Assembly: GCA_003550325.1 (NCBI GenBank)
Contig: QKWP01000119.1
Location: forward strand, 291,941-355,940
DNA: 64,000 nucleotides
Direction of reading: 5' to 3'
Source of the DNA: Gigaspora rosea
Taxonomy: Eukaryota; Glomeromycota; Glomeromycetes; Diversisporales; Gigasporaceae
Shown here: positions 59,184-64,000 of the stretch, piece after piece
Layout of the letters: the number at the start of each line of letters is the position of its first letter
Position numbering within the stretch: the stretch's first letter is position 1
Notes under the pieces: generated by a model
The model's database searches: none
Seen by the model: the letters and a program-made list of their open reading frames with translations, nothing else
What the model was told of the DNA's origin: nothing
Program-made: the position numbers and the translations under genes

Positions 59184-59679
59184 AGGTAGAGGGTATGTAG
59201 ATCATTTCTATTAGTAAACGAGTGACAAAAAATATTTTTAATGCGAATTTAAAAGTTGCTACATATAAAAATTAATTTTTTACTATATTAATTGATTTTT
59301 TGTACTAAGTAAACTTGTTCGTAATAAAAAATTACACATATCTTAAAAATTTTATTAATTTTGAATGGAATTTAATAAAGTTTTTATAGTATCAACTTTT
59401 GTGGGGGTGGGGTCTATTCTGCAGGGGCGATCACAAATTGGCCAATCAAATCACGTGTAAACAATAAGTAAAATAGGGTCACGAAGATAAAAACAACTAT
59501 ATCTTATGTTCTACTGGGCCAATTTTAATGATTCGACCACTGTTAGAATCAGAAAAATTTTCTCTACAAGTTTATTTAAAAATTTAATATAGTTACTTAA
59601 TCAAAATTTTCTTTATTATTAAAAATAAAATTTTTAGTAACTTATTTATTAATAGAAATGATCTACATACCCTCTACCC
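59184..59679. mobile_element. TTAA-flanked TIR element
   Basis: GGTAGAGGGTATGTAGATCA at the left pairs with TGATCTACATACCCTCTACC at the right, arms ~30 bp. TTAA lies on both sides (59180-59183, 59680-59683). Sister units at 60220, 60785 and 61382 read ATTCTTTAAACTTATT with no insertion. TTAA targets are typical of piggyBac, although the end sequence is not. Confidence 0.8.
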
Positions 59680-61597
59680 TTAAACTTATTAAATATAAAT
59701 ATGAATTAAAATAATGTAACATACTATAGAACAGTACAATAATAATTTAAATATTTTATCTTACTTCATTTAACATATTTAATAAGTTTCATGAACAAAG
59801 TGTTTTAAGCGCTACCGCACATGATGGCATACGTGACTGTGTCCATTCTCCATAATGATGTTCATAATATACATCACGTATTCCATCTAACCAGGTTGCT
59901 AAAAATTTATCACCAATCTTTTGAACGTTATCTAATCTATCATAAGGAATCCACTTAATTACATTATCATAAGATGTAGCCTTAAGTTAAAATTTTTTAA
60001 TACAATCATCTACATTTGTATTTCCACTTGTCCATCCTTGTATTGTTTTCTGAGAATCATATATTTGACACCAAGCTTCAGATGTGTTAAATCAGTTGCA
60101 ACCTGCGCATTTTCCGCTCTTATAGAACCAATTGCATCAAATTCCTTACATATACTCATTTGTTGCAGTGTCTAGAGTTAGTCCATACACTTTATGTTAA
60201 CTATTCTTTAATTGTACATATTCTTTAAACTTATTAAATATAAATAAATATGAATTAAAATAATGCAACATACCATAGAACAGTACAATAATAAATTAAA
60301 TATTTTATCTTACTTCATATAACATATCTAATAAGTTTTGTAAACAAAGTGTTTTAAGCTCTACTACACATGATGGCGTACGTAACTGTATATATTCATT
60401 ATAATATTCATTATAATATTCAAGACGTGTTCCATCTAACCAGGTTGCTAAAAATTTATCGCCATCGCCAATCTTTTGAACGTTATCTTATTTATCATAA
60501 GGAATCTACTCAATAACATTATTATAAGATGTAGCCTTAAGTTGAAATTTTTTAATACAATCATCAACATCCATATTTCCACTTGTCCATCCTCGTATTG
60601 ATATCTGGGGTCACATGTTTGACACCAAGCTTTAGATGTGTTAAATCAGTTGCAGTTTGCGCATTTTCTATTTTTTTTAACTCTTATAGAACCAAATTCA
60701 TCAAATACCAACATATACACATTTGTTGCAGTATCATGAGTTAATCCATATACTTTATGATAACTACACATTAATTGTGCAAATTCTTTAAACTTATTAA
60801 ATATAAATATGAATTAAAATAATGTAGAATACTGTACTTACTTCATTTAATATATCTATTAGGTTTTGTAAACAAAGTGTTTTAAGCTCCACTGTGTACG
60901 ATAGTGTACTTGACTGTATCAGTATCAACTCAAATTTATTTCTATTAGAATATTTATCTGCATATAGTATCCACTCATATTTATCTTTATTAGAATATTT
61001 ATCTATACATCATATTCCATCTAACTACTTTGCTGAAAATACTTTTCCAAATTCCCTTCAACAATCTTTTGAATATTATCTAATCTATCATAAGAAATCC
61101 ATTCAATCACATCATTATAAGATGTATAGCCTTAAGTTGAAATTTTTTATACAATCATCAACATCCGTATTTCTGCTTGACCATCCTCTTATTGTTTTCT
61201 GAGGGTTACACATTTGACACCAAGCTTCAGATGTATTAAATCGGTTGCAATTTTCACATTTTCCATTCTGATCTTTTCTTTTAGATCCAAATTCATCAAA
61301 TACTAACATATACTTATTGGTTGCAGTGACATGGGTTAGTACATGTACTTTATGTTCACTATTCTTTAATTGTACACATTCTTTAAACTTATTAAATGTA
61401 AATATGAATTAAAATAATGCAACATAATGTAGAACAGTACAATAATAAATTAAATATTTATATGAATTAAAATAATGCAACATAATGTAGAACAGTACAA
61501 TAATAAATTAATATTTTATCTCACTTCATTTAACATATCTAATAAGCTTTGTGAACTAAGTGTTTTAATCTCTACCACACATGATGGCATACATGAC
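59680..61597 (-). pseudogene. Tandem copies of the kinase N-terminal exon (units 2-5)
   Basis: Minus-strand array with unit boundaries near 60226, 60791 and 61390, units 540-600 bp; the fifth unit is cut by the retroelement at ~61598. Each unit is one exon plus one intron. The exon runs FKECVQLKNSEHKVYGLT, NKYMLVFDEFG (strands beta4-beta5), KCENCNRFNTSEAWCQMCN (Cys4 ribbon), DVDDCI, VIEWIPYDRLDNVQKIG (glycine loop), VALKTL (beta3 Lys) and LLNMLNE (alpha-C), then GTAAGT. Acceptor and donor are both phase 0, so repeated exons could splice in frame. Units differ by many substitutions and all have stops or indels, for example after WLDG and before NLLNMLNE. The unit at 60890-61040 also has a short TTATCTNTATTAGAATATTT repeat. 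Possibly once one gene with many N-lobes; now decayed. Confidence 0.68.
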
Positions 61598-63953
61598 TGT
61601 TGTGAAGGGTTCCCTGTGCCCGTGATAGAACTAATTTCTTTTCTTTGTTGTTATTTTTCTATTTTTTTTCTTTTTCCTTCTTTATATTTCTCTTTTCTTC
61701 TTTACTTTGCCCGATATACATAGCCCATATATAGTACTATAGCAAATTGTTTCCTTATCTGTAAATGCCTGTGAACTTATTCGCAAAATTCACTTTCGCG
61801 TCTTTATTCACTTTGTCGCATTTATTCGCGAAATTACATTTATTCGCTTTCTGGCATTTATGCACTAAGTTCAGTAGCGGAAACCTGTATGAAAGTCGGA
61901 TTGGCGCAGAAATGTAAAAGTATAAATACAATGTCTCTTGTCTTTAGAGCAAGACAGCTTTGGGGCTTAGTTGAGTTTGAAGTTTGAGTTCAGTGTTGTA
62001 TAGTAATAACCTTCGAAATTAGAGTAGAAGTGTTATAAGTTAGTAACCCCAATATAATAAATAAACTATTGTTAATATTATAACCCGATACTTTCCTGAT
62101 ACGTAAATCCGTATTGAAGTATAAACCTCATGACCCATATTAGAGTCTAGTGACATAATTGAAAGATCTTAGTTAGTCGAACAAGTATCCCCGCCTTCCA
62201 AGACTCTCCGAACCTTGAGATCCAGACCAAATCAACTACGCCTCTTTTTGCCGGCCAATTCAAGGTTTAGAAGTCTTGAGTGCCAGGATTGAGTTGATTT
62301 AGTTAGAGTTATTAGTATATAGCCATTATAGATATCAGTAGGGTCAAATTTACCCCTTCTCAATTGGTGGTGACTGTGAGATAGAACTTTACCAACCCAA
62401 AAACTGAGAAACGAATATGCCAAAATGGACCAGTACTATTATCACTCCATACCAGAATCGGCTACAAGATACCTATACTTATATAAAGATGCTCAATATC
62501 AAGCAAAGGAGATAAGACTACCGGTAATCCAAAGAGACTTCTGAGTGAAAAGATGGTGCACTTATTGCCACAAAAACGGACACATAGTTGGTTAATGCCC
62601 AGAAGTAAAGGAACTAGAAGAACTATGTACTGCCTTATCTGAAGCTTTAACTGATAACCAAGTAACCAAATTCCAAGAGATCATGAATGACATCTTTGGA
62701 AATAATTATATCGATGATATGCAACTTCCCTATGCTCTGGAATTAGTTTTTGAAATATTAGAAGACCTTACTGACTATAAATGTACTGAAGAAGTGCCAA
62801 TTGTATACTTACCGCTGTATATCTACGTGATCTCGTCTAGGAAAAATCAACCTCCAATAACTTCTACGGCAAAAGTCTCCTTACCAAAGCCTGATATAAG
62901 AAGGACCCAGTGACCAAAGTACATGGTGCATATCTCGTCCTAGAAGAACCAAAAGAAAAGAAAACTCTTACAAAAGTAAATAGTACTAAAAAAGGTGGAG
63001 CAAAGACACCCACGTACTATTAAAAATCTAAGAGATCGGACCCGCTAATAGAACATACCCGGATGGATTCTGCTATAAGAAAAAAGTTGGAGTTATAAAG
63101 AACAAGAATAAAGTAATAAGAGTTGAAAAGGAACTCTCAATAACTTACCCGAAATGTATAGAGAATAACCTAGGGAAAAGTAACCAAGAAACATTAGTCG
63201 AAGACAAGAATACAAAGAAGAGTCAAACCAAGCAACCCCTAGTTAGAGAAGCTTTACAACTTGCCTGTGATAACTGGACAAGAAAAGTCAGCAAATTTCA
63301 AAAAGCTTCTAGCAAAAAACCAATTGGAGTAAAAATTACAGAAGTTAAAAATGCGCCGGATATTGATAACAGTGATCGAGATAGAATTAAAAACACAGTA
63401 TCAGAATGGAAGCTAAAGTCAGCAGAAGGTCTTGAAAAAGCCTATGAAACCTGGAAAGCATGCCGTACCAACCTGAATATGGATATCAAGAACAAGATTA
63501 GTAAACCTGAAATTGATGTTAAAATAAAGTTGGAAGAATTGAAGCCGAAAGACAAAATAGTAAATTATGAAGCTTTGGGGAAAAGTGATCATGAAACATT
63601 AGTAGAAGATGATGAAAAAGTTGAAGAATTTTGATGTACAAATAAACAAAAAGGCGTAGTAGAAATACTTACCAGCAAGAAACTTGCTAAAGCAGACAAT
63701 ACGCTGAAGCTTGCTAAGAATGCACCTGAAATTTCAGAATTGCTCTTGAAATCTACTAAAGCTTACTATTCGGGAACTAGAGCTAAAAAATTTAAGAAAA
63801 GATCCCAGTTAGTAAAACCACAAAGCAGAATTGCAATAATAGAATATAAGAGGCTTCGATACCTACAAATGTACTGGTTACCCGCTCTAGTATTCGTTCC
63901 TAATGGAAGTAATTGTCTGAACACTTTGCTCTAAGAAAAATAATATTGTTAAT

Positions 63954-63958
<5 letters not shown>
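61598..63958 (+). mobile_element. LTR retrotransposon, 5' LTR and gag-like region (broken)
   Basis: A unit of the kinase array is cut at ~61598, where TGTGAAGGGTTCCCTGTGCC begins. A TATAAATACA box (61921), an AATAAATAAA signal (~62055) and the change in base mix suggest a 5' LTR and leader to about 62400. The following ~1.5 kb is Lys/Glu-rich gag-like coding with a CCHC knuckle near 62550 (WCTYCHKNGH). It is broken in several places. No protease, reverse transcriptase or second LTR is within the window, so the family (Ty3-like from style) is tentative and its age unknown. Confidence 0.6.

Positions 63959-64000
<42 letters not shown>
63959..64000. other. Terminal poly-A run
   Basis: The last ~41 bases are A. 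The 15 bases before it (ATTGTTAATATTATA) are the same as those at 62063-62077, downstream of the AATAAA-like signal. It may be a contig end in a homopolymer, or a tail copied from a transcript. Confidence 0.5.

Overview
The window reads as nuclear DNA of an arbuscular mycorrhizal fungus (Glomeromycotina, most like Rhizophagus). It is very AT-rich, genes carry many short introns, there is a divergent kinase of the zinc-ribbon plus tyrosine-kinase-like type expanded in these fungi, and non-autonomous DNA transposons are packed so densely that most of the 64 kb is transposon remains, duplications or low-complexity A/T sequence. The assignment rests on gene style; no species marker was seen.

Only one gene looks whole: a secreted S1/P1-type nuclease with six exons at 1815-3396 (+), all nine zinc ligands present. 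The other host genes are decayed. Three copies of one multi-exon gene lie on the minus strand at 8436-12054 (A), 18489-22027 (B) and 39029-42455 (C). Each encodes a signal peptide, a large ectodomain, a SEA-like fold and about six membrane helices. The three share flanks, so a block of several kilobases was duplicated. Every copy has disabling changes, and each has a different low-complexity insert at the same place in the ectodomain.

At 56156-61597 (-) lies a broken kinase gene whose N-terminal exon (beta4-beta5 piece, Cys4 ribbon, then the glycine-loop to alpha-C part of the N-lobe) is repeated head to tail four to five times ahead of a single C-lobe. Smaller relics are a kinase C-lobe start (27961-28155), a possible Sel1 repeat (23960-24035), and a BED-finger start of a hAT transposase (54657-54903).

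Mobile DNA, left to right: Harbinger-like MITEs (15-262, 22720-22925, 25852-26075, all with TTA target duplications); a solo LTR (855-1364); TA-flanked mariner/pogo-like elements (to 1455, 7059-8090, 14333-14698, 43705-44365); elements with 9-bp duplications like Mutator (14750-15041, 22399-22679); many hAT-like elements with 8-bp duplications (24100-25587, 24636-25032, 37076-38078, 44377-44560, 57135-58539, 58616-58775); a tRNA-derived SINE with a 14-bp duplication (50540-51246); foldback elements built from a CACCGACA word; and a 1.1-kb nested palindrome (52600-53685). A broken LTR retrotransposon begins at about 61598 and runs to a terminal poly-A run. Because duplicated host blocks exist in two or three copies, several insertions have their empty site elsewhere in the window.

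The best candidates for something new are the duplicated receptor-like family with its paralog-specific linker, the tandemly multiplied kinase exon, the nested palindrome, and the rule that each hAT family carries its own dense palindromic word near its ends.
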